A stretch of 64,000 nt of DNA from an uncultured bacterium (GTDB taxonomy: Bacteria > Verrucomicrobiota > Lentisphaeria > Victivallales > UBA1829). The notes below the pieces were generated by a model, which ran no database searches, had not been told where the DNA came from, and worked only from the letters and a program-made list of their open reading frames with translations. Both the position numbers and the translations under genes were made by a program. This document shows positions 1 to 8,985 of the stretch, in pieces (position 1 is the first letter of the stretch; each line of letters begins with the position of its first letter). The stretch spans positions 51,551 through 115,550 of the forward strand of contig URNX01000003.1 of NCBI GenBank assembly GCA_900549415.1, written 5' to 3'.

Positions 1-361
1 TCTCGACGGCACACCGGGACTGATTCTCCCCGAACCTCTGCCCGGCTCGAACCCGAGCTGGTTCGGTTTTCTCATCTCCGTTCAGCCCGGCGCAGGGTTC
101 ACGCGCAACGAACTCGTCAGCCATCTGGAATCACGAAAAATCCAGACGCGCAATCTCTTCGCTGGAAACCTGCTGAAACATCCGGCGGTCGTCGACGCCC
201 CGGAAATTCAATATCGCGTCATCGGCGCGCTTCCTCAGACCGATTTCATCATGAACAGCACATTCTGGATCGGCGTCTATCCGGGCATGAGCGCGGAAAA
301 ACTTGCATTCATGGCTTCTGAAATCCGCGCATTCATCCAAACAAAACGAGGTGAAAAATGA
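1..361 (+). CDS. rfbH: RfbH-like CDP-4-keto-6-deoxyglucose-3-dehydratase, C-terminal part (5' end outside window)
   Basis: An open frame enters at base 2 and runs to a TGA at 359-361, giving the last 119 residues of a protein. The segments TRNLFAGNL, YRVIGALPQTD and FWIGVYPGMS match the C-terminal region of RfbH/AscC (E1), a PMP-dependent [2Fe-2S] DegT/DnrJ-fold enzyme. E1 removes the C3 hydroxyl of CDP-4-keto-6-deoxyglucose on the way to 3,6-dideoxyhexoses. The catalytic His and cluster cysteines lie upstream and cannot be checked. The stop overlaps the start of rfbF (ATGA), so the two are translationally coupled. Partner enzymes RfbF and RfbG follow directly. The E3 reductase (RfbI/AscD) is not in the window. 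Confidence 0.86.
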   Translation, partial: LDGTPGLILPEPLPGSNPSWFGFLISVQPGAGFTRNELVSHLESRKIQTRNLFAGNLLKHPAVVDAPEIQYRVIGALPQTDFIMNSTFWIGVYPGMSAEKLAFMASEIRAFIQTKRGEK

Positions 362-1140
362 AAGCCGTCATCCTTGCCGGAGGCTTCGGGACACGTCTCA
401 GCGAAACCTCCCATCTGATCCCGAAACCGATGGTCGAAATCGGCGGAAAGCCGATCATCTGGCACATCATGAAAACGTACGAGCACTACGGAATCAAAGA
501 TTTCATCATCTGCTGCGGATACAAACAGTACGTCATCAAGGAATACTTCTCCAACTATTTCCGCCACAACTGCGACATGACCGTCAACCTCGCAGACAAC
601 AGTATTGAAATTCTGGACAACCACTGCGAAGACTGGCGCGTCACCATGGTCGACACCGGCCTGCACACCATGACCGGCGGACGCATCCGCCGCGTCCGGA
701 AATACATCGGCGATGAACGCTTCCTGCTTACCTACGGCGACGGCGTGACCGACGCCAACATCTCCGATGAAATCACCTTTCACGAACGCTCCGGCTCCTG
801 GCTCACCGTCCTCGGAACCAACCCGCGCAATAAATTCGGCGTGCTGAAAGTCAACGACGAAACAAACCGCGTCGAATCCTTCTTCGAGAAAAACGACGGG
901 GACGGGAACTGGATCAACGCCGGATATTTCGTCTGCGAGCCGCGGATCTTCGACTACATCAAGGACGGCGACGCCACCGTTTTCGAACGCGCCCCGATGG
1001 AACGTCTCGCGCTCGACGGCAAAATGTCCATATACAAACATACCGGATTCTGGAAACCAATGGACACGCTCCGCGACAACTCCGAACTCAATGAGATGTG
1101 GGATTCCGGCAATCCCCCGTGGAAATGCTGGAGCGACTGA
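358..1140 (+). CDS. rfbF: Glucose-1-phosphate cytidylyltransferase
   Basis: A 260-residue cytosolic enzyme making CDP-glucose from CTP and glucose-1-phosphate, the first committed step of CDP-deoxysugar synthesis. The N-terminus MKAVILAGGFGTRLSE carries the nucleotidyltransferase signature GGxGTRL, followed by PKPMVEIGGKPI. The later segments TYGDGVTD (metal/nucleotide site) and GFWKPMDTLRD near the C-terminus are typical of RfbF rather than RfbA/RmlA. Length matches the family (about 257). It overlaps rfbH by 4 bp and precedes rfbG by 2 bp, the classic rfbFGH grouping although here the order is H-F-G. Confidence 0.96.
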   Translation: MKAVILAGGFGTRLSETSHLIPKPMVEIGGKPIIWHIMKTYEHYGIKDFIICCGYKQYVIKEYFSNYFRHNCDMTVNLADNSIEILDNHCEDWRVTMVDTGLHTMTGGRIRRVRKYIGDERFLLTYGDGVTDANISDEITFHERSGSWLTVLGTNPRNKFGVLKVNDETNRVESFFEKNDGDGNWINAGYFVCEPRIFDYIKDGDATVFERAPMERLALDGKMSIYKHTGFWKPMDTLRDNSELNEMWDSGNPPWKCWSD

Positions 1141-1142
1141 CC

Positions 1143-2228
1143 ATGTTCGATCTCTTTGACGGCTTCTACCGCAACAAGCGCGTTCTCGTCACCGGACACA
1201 CCGGATTCAAAGGCTCGTGGCTCAGCCTCTGGCTCCGCGAACTCGGAGCGGAAGTCGCCGGATATGCGCTCGACCCGGAAAACGAGCGCGACAACTTCGT
1301 TCTCTCCGGACTCTCCGCAGACATGCGCGACATCCGGGGCGACATCCGTGACGCCGCGCATCTCAACCGTGTCTTCGATGAATTCCAGCCGGAAATCGTC
1401 TTTCATCTCGCAGCCCAGCCGCTCGTCCGCCTCTCTTACGAAAAACCGGTCGAAACCTACGAAACCAATGTCATGGGCACGATTCATGTGCTCGAAGCCT
1501 TCCGCCGGACACCTTCCGCGCGCGCAGGAGTCTTCATCACCACCGACAAGTGTTACGAGAACCGCGAACAGCTGCGCGGCTGCCGCGAGGACGATCCCAT
1601 GGGCGGACACGATCCCTACTCCTCCAGCAAAGGCGCATGTGAAATCGCCATCTCCTCCTGGCGCCGCTCCTTCCTCCCGCCCGAAAACGGACGTACAATC
1701 GCATCCGCACGCGCAGGAAATGTGATCGGAGGCGGAGACTGGGCGAAGGACCGGCTGATTCCGGACTGCATCCGCGCACTCGAAAAAGGGCGTCTTGCCC
1801 CGATGCGCAACCCCGGTTCGGTCCGTCCGTGGCAGCATGTGCTCGAACCGCTGCGCGGTTATCTCATGCTCGCAAAAGCACTTTGGCACGCCCCCGCGGA
1901 CTACGCAGGTGGCTGGAACTTCGGTCCCGGCTCCGTCCACACCGTCGGCGACGTTGTCAACTGTCTCGTCGAAGAATACGGCGCGGCGGGAAGTGAGTAC
2001 ACCCCCGAAAACGCCGCTCCGCATGAGGCCGGTCTGCTCGTCCTCGACAGCACAAAAGCCCGCGAAAAACTCGGCTGGAAAACTGTGCTCGACCTCCGCC
2101 GCAGCGTTGCGCTCACAGCCGACTGGTACCGCCGCTCCCGGACGGAATCCGCCGCGGAAATCTGCCGCGAAGAACTGGCGGAATACATTCAAATCTGCAA
2201 AAAACAAACCGATATGGAGAAAATATGA
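1143..2228 (+). CDS. rfbG: CDP-glucose 4,6-dehydratase
   Basis: A 361-residue extended SDR converting CDP-glucose to CDP-4-keto-6-deoxyglucose with bound NAD. The nucleotide-binding motif GHTGFKGSW is near residue 20; the catalytic pair is in DPYSSSKG (YxxxK). The segment VIGGGDWAKDRLIPD is characteristic of the CDP-glucose type. The ATG at 1143 is chosen because the following MFDLFDGFYRNKRVLVTG begins exactly where the family begins; an in-frame start at 1098 would add 15 unrelated residues inside rfbF. The 3' end overlaps the GH36 gene by 4 bp (ATGA), so the cluster continues as one operon. Confidence 0.95.
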   Translation: MFDLFDGFYRNKRVLVTGHTGFKGSWLSLWLRELGAEVAGYALDPENERDNFVLSGLSADMRDIRGDIRDAAHLNRVFDEFQPEIVFHLAAQPLVRLSYEKPVETYETNVMGTIHVLEAFRRTPSARAGVFITTDKCYENREQLRGCREDDPMGGHDPYSSSKGACEIAISSWRRSFLPPENGRTIASARAGNVIGGGDWAKDRLIPDCIRALEKGRLAPMRNPGSVRPWQHVLEPLRGYLMLAKALWHAPADYAGGWNFGPGSVHTVGDVVNCLVEEYGAAGSEYTPENAAPHEAGLLVLDSTKAREKLGWKTVLDLRRSVALTADWYRRSRTESAAEICREELAEYIQICKKQTDMEKI

Positions 2229-4417
2229 AATTCAACTGGACCACCATTCCGCAGGGCTGGAACGCCTCCCTGAAGCAGGACGGCAGCGCCGTTTCCTCCA
2301 ACATCACCAGAACCGGAGACGCCGACCGTTTCGAGAGCATCGATCTCGGAATCAATCTCGGCGCGACGCTCACAGCCGACTCCGCCGTCATGACCGGCGC
2401 TCCCGCAATGGGAACCTGGATGCGCATCTTCGCGCCGGAAACATTCGGTCTCACAATCCGCGCGAAAAACTGGATGCTCGTCCGCATCTCCAAAGAGGAT
2501 TTCATTCTGATCGCAATCGCCTCCTGGCGCATCTTCTCCGGAGAAATTCTCTTCCGCAACGGCGACGTCACCGTCAGTTTCTACGGAGACGGACACCGCT
2601 TCGCGCCCGGCGAAACGGTTCCGCTCGAACAGCTCTTCTGCATGCGCGGCTCCTCCGAACGCGCACTGCTCGACGCTTACGCCGATTACCTCGCAAAGCT
2701 CCATGCGGTCCGCCTCAATCTCCGCTCCTGGCGCGGCTGGGGATCCTGGGATTATTACGCGATCAAGTTCAACGACCGCGCCATCCGCAAAAATCTCGAT
2801 GAGCTCCAGAAGCTCACCACCAACGCAAACCTTCTCCAGATCGACGACGGCTACAGTCTCTGGGGCGACTGGATGAACATCAACCCTGAAGTCTTCCCCG
2901 AAGGGCTCGATTCCATCGTTAAAGAGGCGGCGCTCCGCGGACTCGAAACAGGCATCTGGCTCGCTCCCTTCCTCGCCGAAGCGGATTCACAGGTTCTCAA
3001 GGATCACCCCGACTGGTTCCTACGCAAGCCCGACGGCTCCTACGTTCCCGCCTGGACCGGACGCGTCATTTTCGACTACTCCAACGATGAAGTCGTCGAT
3101 TATCTACGCCGCTGCATCCGCTTCTTCCGCAACGCCGGAATCACCTACCTCAAGATCGACTTTCTCCGCGCCGGAACGCTCAGCGGACTCGGCAAGGTTC
3201 CGATGAGCGCATACGAACGCTTCCACCGCTGCCTCTCCGCTCTCCGCGAAGAAGCGGGCGCCGACTGTTACATTCTCGGCTGCTCCGCCGAATTTGCCCC
3301 CTGCATCGGACACGTCGACGGCATGCGCGTCGGCCCCGACATTTCCCCGAAGTTTGAAGATGTCCGCAAATCCGCGCATTGCTGCATGGCCTCCGCACAC
3401 CTGCACCGCAAAGTCTACCAGTGCGACCCCGACTATCTCATCGTCCGCGGCGAAGGCATGGAAGATGAGGAAGTCTCCCCCTCCGGTGCAAAACACTCCA
3501 TGCTCACGCACAGCGAAGCGGAACTCTGGGCAAACTTCGCGGTCATGACCGGAAACGCCGTGCTCTCCAGCGACAAACTCCCGCTTCTCTCGCACGACCG
3601 CAAAAACCTTGTCGCCTCCGCGTTTGAACGCGCTTCCGAAAACGCAAAAGGCTATTACGTCCTCGACTACTGGCACGAAATTCCCTCAATGATCTGGGCG
3701 GACGGCAAACTCGGCGTCTTCAACTGGGCCGACACCGAACAGACATTCACGCTTCCCGGCGACACCTCTCTGAAGCTTTCCGCACACTCCTCGCGCATAC
3801 TCGAAAAGTTCGCATGGGACGGCAAGCAGATTCCGGTTGCAGAGCTTCCGCCGCTGCCCGCCACCCCGACCGGCGAACCCTTTGACGCGGCCGACGCCCT
3901 TCCGCTCCCGCTCGGACCCGAAGGACACGAGCCGCTTGCAACAAACCACGAAACCGGCGAAGGACTCCTCGACGGCGCGTATGTCCCCGTCCAGGAGCAG
4001 GATACCTTCCTCGGCGTCCCGTTCAAAGTCGGCGCACATATCATAACCTTCACGATGGGCGAACCGCGCAAATCCATCCGCATCCCCGTCGGACGCAAGG
4101 TGCGCGAGCTTTACTTCCTCCACGCCGCCGACTTCCCCGTCAAAGGCGAATGGCTCAGCTACATTCTCCATGCCGCCGACGGCTCCTCAAGCGAACACGT
4201 GCTGCTTATGGGACGCGACATCGGCAACACCGATTATCACTACTCCCTCCCGTGGACCTCGCTGACCGCACGGATTGCATGGGTCGAGCCCGTCACAAGC
4301 CGCACGCTCTACGTCCAGAAACTGGTTCTCGATGCGGAAACCGACCTTGAATCCATCGAAGTCACCGCGCCGCGCCAGAATGGCACACACGTTCTCGCCG
4401 GCATTTCAACACGGTAA
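2225..4417 (+). CDS. GH36-type (clan GH-D) alpha-galactosidase-like glycoside hydrolase
   Basis: A 730-residue protein with no signal peptide, so probably cytosolic. It has an N-terminal beta domain (about 1-160), a TIM barrel (about 165-480) and a C-terminal beta-sandwich. Clan GH-D motifs are clear: LQIDDGYSLWGDW near 205, GLETGIWLAPF near 240, the nucleophile in YLKIDFL (D312) and the probable acid/base in MRVGPDIS (D372). Substrate cannot be read; alpha-galactosidase is the default for the family. It sits inside a CDP-deoxysugar operon, overlapping rfbG by 4 bp, which is unusual for a catabolic enzyme. It could trim or remodel a glycan repeat, or be a passenger. Confidence 0.82.
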   Translation: MKFNWTTIPQGWNASLKQDGSAVSSNITRTGDADRFESIDLGINLGATLTADSAVMTGAPAMGTWMRIFAPETFGLTIRAKNWMLVRISKEDFILIAIASWRIFSGEILFRNGDVTVSFYGDGHRFAPGETVPLEQLFCMRGSSERALLDAYADYLAKLHAVRLNLRSWRGWGSWDYYAIKFNDRAIRKNLDELQKLTTNANLLQIDDGYSLWGDWMNINPEVFPEGLDSIVKEAALRGLETGIWLAPFLAEADSQVLKDHPDWFLRKPDGSYVPAWTGRVIFDYSNDEVVDYLRRCIRFFRNAGITYLKIDFLRAGTLSGLGKVPMSAYERFHRCLSALREEAGADCYILGCSAEFAPCIGHVDGMRVGPDISPKFEDVRKSAHCCMASAHLHRKVYQCDPDYLIVRGEGMEDEEVSPSGAKHSMLTHSEAELWANFAVMTGNAVLSSDKLPLLSHDRKNLVASAFERASENAKGYYVLDYWHEIPSMIWADGKLGVFNWADTEQTFTLPGDTSLKLSAHSSRILEKFAWDGKQIPVAELPPLPATPTGEPFDAADALPLPLGPEGHEPLATNHETGEGLLDGAYVPVQEQDTFLGVPFKVGAHIITFTMGEPRKSIRIPVGRKVRELYFLHAADFPVKGEWLSYILHAADGSSSEHVLLMGRDIGNTDYHYSLPWTSLTARIAWVEPVTSRTLYVQKLVLDAETDLESIEVTAPRQNGTHVLAGISTR

Positions 4418-4426
4418 GGAGCGCTC

Positions 4427-4846
4427 ATGAAATCTTTCCGCAAAGAACTGATGTTCAACGTCAAATCCCGCCGCGCCTACATCGACATCACCGATGAAGT
4501 CGTCGCGGCGCTCCGCGAATCGGGCATCAAAGAGGGGCTTCTCCTCTGCAACGCCATGCACATCACCGCATCGGTCTACATCAACGACCACGAATCCGGA
4601 CTGATTCAGGATTACGACAACTGGCTCGAGCAGCTCGCTCCGCACGAGCCGCTCTCCCGCTACAATCACAACCGCACCGGCGAAGACAACGGAGACGCCC
4701 ACCTGAAACGCCAGGTCATGGGACGCGAAGTCGTCGTCGCCGTAACCGAAGGCAAACTCGATTTCGGTCCGTGGGAGCGCATCTACTATGCGGAATTCGA
4801 CGGACGCCGCATCAAGCGCGTCCTCATTAAAATCATCGGAGAATAA
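4427..4846 (+). CDS. YjbQ family protein (UPF0047)
   Basis: A 139-residue protein matching the whole length of the YjbQ/UPF0047 family. Typical segments are the histidine in NAMHITASVYINDHE, the central RYNHNRTGEDNGDAHLKR and the GREVVVAVTEGKLDFGPWERIYY stretch split around the FGPWE motif. The family is annotated as a secondary thiamine-phosphate synthase from genetic complementation; its true role is unsettled. It lies 9 bp after the GH36 gene and 6 bp before a thiamine-diphosphate-dependent enzyme. That pairing may be meaningful or may be chance. A start at the ATG of 4427 is supported by the upstream AAGGAG. Confidence 0.9.
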   Translation: MKSFRKELMFNVKSRRAYIDITDEVVAALRESGIKEGLLLCNAMHITASVYINDHESGLIQDYDNWLEQLAPHEPLSRYNHNRTGEDNGDAHLKRQVMGREVVVAVTEGKLDFGPWERIYYAEFDGRRIKRVLIKIIGE

Positions 4847-4852
4847 CATCGG

Positions 4853-6643
4853 ATGAGGCTCAGCGATTACATCTTCCGGACTCTGGCGGACTGGGGGCTC
4901 CGTCAGGCGTTCTTCATTACCGGCGGCGGCGCAATGCACCTGAACGATGCGCTCGGCTCGGAACCGCGCATCAGCCGGCTCTGCTGCCTGCATGAGCAGG
5001 CGTGCGCAATCGCGGCGGAGGCATACGCCCGTGTCGCGGGGATTCCCGCCGTGGTCAGCGTCACCAGCGGTCCCGGCGGAACCAACGCCATCACCGGAGT
5101 CGCCGGAGCCTGGCTCGATTCCATCCCGATGATCGTCATCTCCGGACAGATCAAAACCGAAACCATGATCAGCTCCTGTCCGGAACTCAAACTGCGTCAG
5201 CTCGGCGACCAGGAACTCAACATCACCGATGTCGTCCGCCCCATCACCAAGTACGCCGTCGCGGTGAAAAAACCGGAGGAGATCCGTTATCACCTCGAAC
5301 GCGCCTGCTACCTCGCCATGACCGGACGCCCCGGTCCCGTCTGGCTCGATATTCCGCTTGACGTTCAGGCGGCTCAGATCGACCCCGGAACGCTCGCGGG
5401 ATACGATTCCCAGGAGGATCCGCTTCCGGAGCTCAACCCCGCCGACGTCATTGCGGCACTCGCAAAGCTCCGCACGGCGGAACGTCCCGTCATCATCGCG
5501 GGTTCGGGCGTCATCTCTGCCGGAGCGCGCGAACTCTTCCGCTCGGTCGCACAACGCTGGAACATCCCCGTTCTCACAGCAATCTCCGGAATCGACCTGC
5601 TCCCCTCCGATTCGCCGCAGTTCTTCGGACGCCCCGGCGTGATGGGTGCAAGAGCGGCAAATTTCATTCTTCAGAACGCGGATTGTCTTCTCGTTCTCGG
5701 AACCCGCATGAATCTGCGCGTCATCGGATACGACTACAAAAATCTCGCCCGCTCCGCTTACCGGATCATGGTCGACGCCGATTCCGCCGAGCTTTCCAAA
5801 CCCACTTTCCGGGTTGACCTCAAGATTCACGCCGACGCGGGCGACTTTCTCCGCGCCGTGGAAACCGCGCCGCTTCCGGAAAAGACTGCCTGGCTCGATT
5901 ACTGCCGCAAACTGCGCGCCAGATATCCCGCCGTCCTGCCGGAACACCGCAACCGCACCGATTACGTCAGCTCCTACGCATTCCCCGAACTGCTCGCCCG
6001 TTTCATGAAACCGGAAAGCATCGTCGTCACCGGAAACGGAACCGCCTACACAAGCACCTTCCAGGCGCTGCCCGTGCGCAACGGCGACCGCGTCATCGCA
6101 AACGTCGCCTGCGCCTCGATGGGCTACGACCTTCCCGCCGCCATCGGAGCCGCCGCAGCCGCGCCCGGACGCGAGGTCGTCTGCATTACCGGAGACGGCA
6201 GCATTCAGATGAACCTCCAGGAACTGCAGACCATTCTGAGCAATGCGTATCCGGTCAAGATTTTCATGTACAACAACAATGGCTATCTCTCCATCAAACT
6301 GACGCAGAACGCATTTTTCAACGGACACTTCGTCGGCTCAACACCTGAATCCGGTGTGCATCTGCCCGACATGCGCAAACTCGCGGAGGCATACGGCTTC
6401 CGCACGTACCTTCTGCGGAACAATGCGGAGGCGGAAGCGCAGCTTCCGGAAATCCTCGCACTTGACGGTCCAGTCTTCTGCGAAGTCATGACCGATCCGC
6501 TGGAAAAGCTCGGTCCGAAAGCATCCTCAATGCGTCTGCCCGACGGGCGCATCGTTTCGCGTCCGCTTGAAGACCTTGCGCCCTTCCTGCCGCGCGAAGA
6601 GTTCAAAGCAAACATGATCATTCCGACCGTGGAGGAAAAATGA
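4853..6643 (+). CDS. Thiamine-diphosphate-dependent acetolactate synthase-like enzyme (YerE-type candidate)
   Basis: A 596-residue enzyme with the full ALS/POX layout: an N-terminal Pyr domain with the cofactor-activating glutamate in LHEQACAIAAEAYAR (E48) and TSGPGGTNAITG, a central domain, and a C-terminal PP domain with GDGSIQMNLQELQT (about 447-460) and NNNGY binding ThDP and Mg. It is encoded within the CDP-sugar operon, not beside ilvN or valine/leucine genes. This suggests a role like YerE of Yersinia, an ALS homologue that adds an acetyl (two-carbon) branch to a CDP-3,6-dideoxy-4-ketohexose. The reaction is inferred from context; a plain ALS or sulfopyruvate-type decarboxylase remains possible. 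Confidence 0.85.
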   Translation: MRLSDYIFRTLADWGLRQAFFITGGGAMHLNDALGSEPRISRLCCLHEQACAIAAEAYARVAGIPAVVSVTSGPGGTNAITGVAGAWLDSIPMIVISGQIKTETMISSCPELKLRQLGDQELNITDVVRPITKYAVAVKKPEEIRYHLERACYLAMTGRPGPVWLDIPLDVQAAQIDPGTLAGYDSQEDPLPELNPADVIAALAKLRTAERPVIIAGSGVISAGARELFRSVAQRWNIPVLTAISGIDLLPSDSPQFFGRPGVMGARAANFILQNADCLLVLGTRMNLRVIGYDYKNLARSAYRIMVDADSAELSKPTFRVDLKIHADAGDFLRAVETAPLPEKTAWLDYCRKLRARYPAVLPEHRNRTDYVSSYAFPELLARFMKPESIVVTGNGTAYTSTFQALPVRNGDRVIANVACASMGYDLPAAIGAAAAAPGREVVCITGDGSIQMNLQELQTILSNAYPVKIFMYNNNGYLSIKLTQNAFFNGHFVGSTPESGVHLPDMRKLAEAYGFRTYLLRNNAEAEAQLPEILALDGPVFCEVMTDPLEKLGPKASSMRLPDGRIVSRPLEDLAPFLPREEFKANMIIPTVEEK

Positions 6644-7578
6644 AAAAAATCAGCATCACCGGCGGCTGCTACAACGAAGCGGGAAACATTGAGGAACTCT
6701 ACACACGCTGTCTCGCGGTTCTGAAAAAATTTCCGCAGTACGATTATGAATTTGTCCTTGCCGACAACTGCTCCACTGACAACACGCGCGACGTTCTCCG
6801 CACGCTTGCCGCGCGCGACCCGAAGTTCAAAGTCATCCTGAACGCCAATAATTTCGGCCATATCCGCTCCCCGTTCAATGCGCTTCTGAACGCCTCCGGC
6901 GATGCGGCGGTCAGCATGTGCACCGACCTTCAGGAGCCCCCGGAAGTGCTCGAACAGTTCATCCGCGAATGGGAAAACGGTGCAAAAGTCGTCTGCGGCG
7001 TCCGCAGCGGAACAAAGGCGGGATTCGTGCTCGAATGCTTCCGCAGACTCTACTACAAGTTCCTCGCGACCGTCGCCCCCGATGAACACATCATCCCCCG
7101 CTTCACCGGATTCGGACTCTATGACCGCGCGTTTCTCGACGCCCTCCGCAAATTCCATGACCCGTACCCCTACTTCCGCGGACTCGTCAGCGAAATCGGC
7201 TTCCACCGCGTGGAAGTGCCTTTCGTTCAGGAAAAGCGCAAAAGCGGACGCACCCACAACAACTTCTTCACGCTTTACGACATGGCGATGACGGGGCTCG
7301 TCAACCACACCAAACTTCCCCTCCGGCTCGCCGTTTTCGCGGGACTCCTGCTCGGAAGCGGAAGTCTGCTGGTTGCGTTCGGCTATCTGCTTGCAAAGCT
7401 CATCTGGTGGGACACCTTCCAGCTCGGACTCGCCCCGCTCGTGGTCGGAATGTTCTTCTTCTTTGCGGTTCAGCTCTTTTTCATCGGGCTGATCGGCGAA
7501 TATCTCGGCGCAGTCTGGACGCAGGTCAAAAACAAACCGCTTGTCATCGAAGAAGAGCGGATCAACTTCGACAAGTGA
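6640..7578 (+). CDS. GT2 family glycosyltransferase, polyprenyl-phosphate sugar transferase type
   Basis: A 312-residue protein with a GT-A domain (about 1-225) followed by two predicted membrane helices (about 228-250 and 265-292), the architecture of GtrB/DPM1-like enzymes that put sugars on undecaprenyl phosphate. Visible motifs are CYNEAGNIEELY, VLADNCSTDNT (nucleotide site) and MCTDLQEPPEVLEQF (DxD-equivalent). It starts with an ATGA overlap to the ThDP enzyme and ends 1 bp before the SDR gene. In context it probably charges a lipid carrier for O-antigen modification or assembly. Donor sugar cannot be deduced. Confidence 0.88.
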   Translation: MKKISITGGCYNEAGNIEELYTRCLAVLKKFPQYDYEFVLADNCSTDNTRDVLRTLAARDPKFKVILNANNFGHIRSPFNALLNASGDAAVSMCTDLQEPPEVLEQFIREWENGAKVVCGVRSGTKAGFVLECFRRLYYKFLATVAPDEHIIPRFTGFGLYDRAFLDALRKFHDPYPYFRGLVSEIGFHRVEVPFVQEKRKSGRTHNNFFTLYDMAMTGLVNHTKLPLRLAVFAGLLLGSGSLLVAFGYLLAKLIWWDTFQLGLAPLVVGMFFFFAVQLFFIGLIGEYLGAVWTQVKNKPLVIEEERINFDK

Positions 7579-7579
7579 C

Positions 7580-8491
7580 ATGCTGAAGCCTGAAATCTCC
7601 GCCGCGCTTGCCGGAAAACGGATCTTCCTTACCGGAGGAACCGGATTCTTCGGCAAAAGCATTCTCGACTACTTCACCCGCCATCCCGTCGAAGGGCTGC
7701 ACTTCACCGTGCTCGCGCGCCATGCGGAGGAGTTCCGCAGCCGCTTCCCCGGACTCAGCACGCTTCCCGGGCTCGCGTTTGAAAACGGCGACGTCCGCAG
7801 TTTTCCGTTTCCGGACGGAAGATTCGATTTTGTCATTCACGCCGCGACACCGGCCGTCACCACGCTTGCGCCGGGGGAAATGCGCTCCATCGTCGTGGAA
7901 GGCACGCGCCGGGTTCTGGAGTTTGCGGGACAGAGCGGCGCGGAACGTCTCCTTCTGACCAGCTCCGGCGCGGTGTACGGCCCCCAGCCGCCCGACCTTC
8001 CGCTCATTTCCGAAGAGTTCCCGTGCCGTCCCGTCACCGAATACGGCATTGCAAAGCTCGATGCGGAACGGATGTGCGCAGATTCAGGCGTGGATTGCTG
8101 TATTGCGCGCTGTTTTGCGTTTATCGGCCCCTGGCTGCCGCGCACGATCCATTATGCCGCAGGGAACTTCCTGCGCGACTGCGAGGAAAACCGCCCGATC
8201 ATCATTCAGGGCGACGGGCGCACCGTTCGCAGTTACATGCGCGCTGATGACCTTGTGGAGTGGCTTTTCACGCTTCTCATCGCCGGGCGGCGCAATGAAG
8301 CGTACAATGTCGGCTCCGAAGAAGCCGTCACAATTCTGGAGCTGGCACAGCGTATCCGCGCACAGTTCGGAAGCTCGAATGAAATCCGGATTCTCGGCAC
8401 GCCCTCGCCGCTTCCCGCACCGCGCTATGTGCCGTCGACAAAAAAAATCCGGACGGAACTGGGATTGCTCCCGCCCCGTCCGGCTTTCTGA
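7580..8491 (+). CDS. NAD-dependent epimerase/dehydratase family protein (extended SDR)
   Basis: A 303-residue extended SDR. The Rossmann motif TGGTGFFGKS is near residue 20; the active site comprises the serine in LLTSSGAVYG and YGIAK (YxxxK). The terminal segment with RSYMRADDLVEWL and YNVGSEEAVTI is typical of nucleotide-sugar SDRs. The ATG at 7580 is chosen because it follows the upstream stop by 1 bp and gives a family-like N-terminus; the earlier in-frame start lies inside the GT2 gene. As last gene of the CDP-sugar operon it could reduce the ketone of the sugar (YerF- or abequose synthase-like). That is inference. Confidence 0.88.
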   Translation: MLKPEISAALAGKRIFLTGGTGFFGKSILDYFTRHPVEGLHFTVLARHAEEFRSRFPGLSTLPGLAFENGDVRSFPFPDGRFDFVIHAATPAVTTLAPGEMRSIVVEGTRRVLEFAGQSGAERLLLTSSGAVYGPQPPDLPLISEEFPCRPVTEYGIAKLDAERMCADSGVDCCIARCFAFIGPWLPRTIHYAAGNFLRDCEENRPIIIQGDGRTVRSYMRADDLVEWLFTLLIAGRRNEAYNVGSEEAVTILELAQRIRAQFGSSNEIRILGTPSPLPAPRYVPSTKKIRTELGLLPPRPAF

Positions 8492-8511
8492 GAAAAACGT
8501 GTCTGTCTCTG

Positions 8512-8970
8512 TCAGAGTTTGACTTTAACAACCACCTTTTTCAATTTGCCTGCCGGTGCATTCAGCGGACGGATCTTGCCGTAATGCCCGTCTTCGGGAT
8601 AGAAGACAGCAAACAGTCCCGGAACCAGTTCGATGTGCGAAACGCCGACAGACGGCGTGCGGACAAATGCAACATCCTTCTCATCGTTGTATGCATCGAC
8701 CGTTTCGAGTCCATCAATATTCGCCCACGCCATGCGTTCCACACCGGCGATGACCGCCTGGATATCAACATATTTCCGGTGAGCTTCCAGTTTTTCGGCT
8801 TCCGGAAGAACCGCGTCGTATTCCATGACATTGCCGTAAATGCGGTCGCCGTCAATTTCGAATTTGCCGAGCGGGGTATCGGGCGTAAGCGCGGAGATCG
8901 CCGCGAACGCCTTCTGAAACTCCGGCGAATAGGCGGCGATGACTGCCGGATCCATTTTATCGAGAATCAT
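8512..8970 (-). CDS. YhcH/YjgK/YiaL family protein (DUF386)
   Basis: A 152-residue cytosolic protein covering the DUF386 cupin-like family end to end. Family hallmarks are LGKFEIDGDRIYGNV, the metal-ligand region AHRKYVDIQAVIAG and FYPEDGHYGK. Relatives occur in sialic-acid and sugar catabolism operons (YhcH has been linked to N-glycolylneuraminate handling), and EbgC of the ebg system belongs here. No sialic-acid gene is nearby, so the substrate is open. It is convergent with the sugar SDR and separated from it by 20 bp. GGGAG precedes the ATG. Confidence 0.88.
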   Translation of the reverse strand: MILDKMDPAVIAAYSPEFQKAFAAISALTPDTPLGKFEIDGDRIYGNVMEYDAVLPEAEKLEAHRKYVDIQAVIAGVERMAWANIDGLETVDAYNDEKDVAFVRTPSVGVSHIELVPGLFAVFYPEDGHYGKIRPLNAPAGKLKKVVVKVKL

Positions 8971-8985
8971 GAGACGCTCCCGGAG

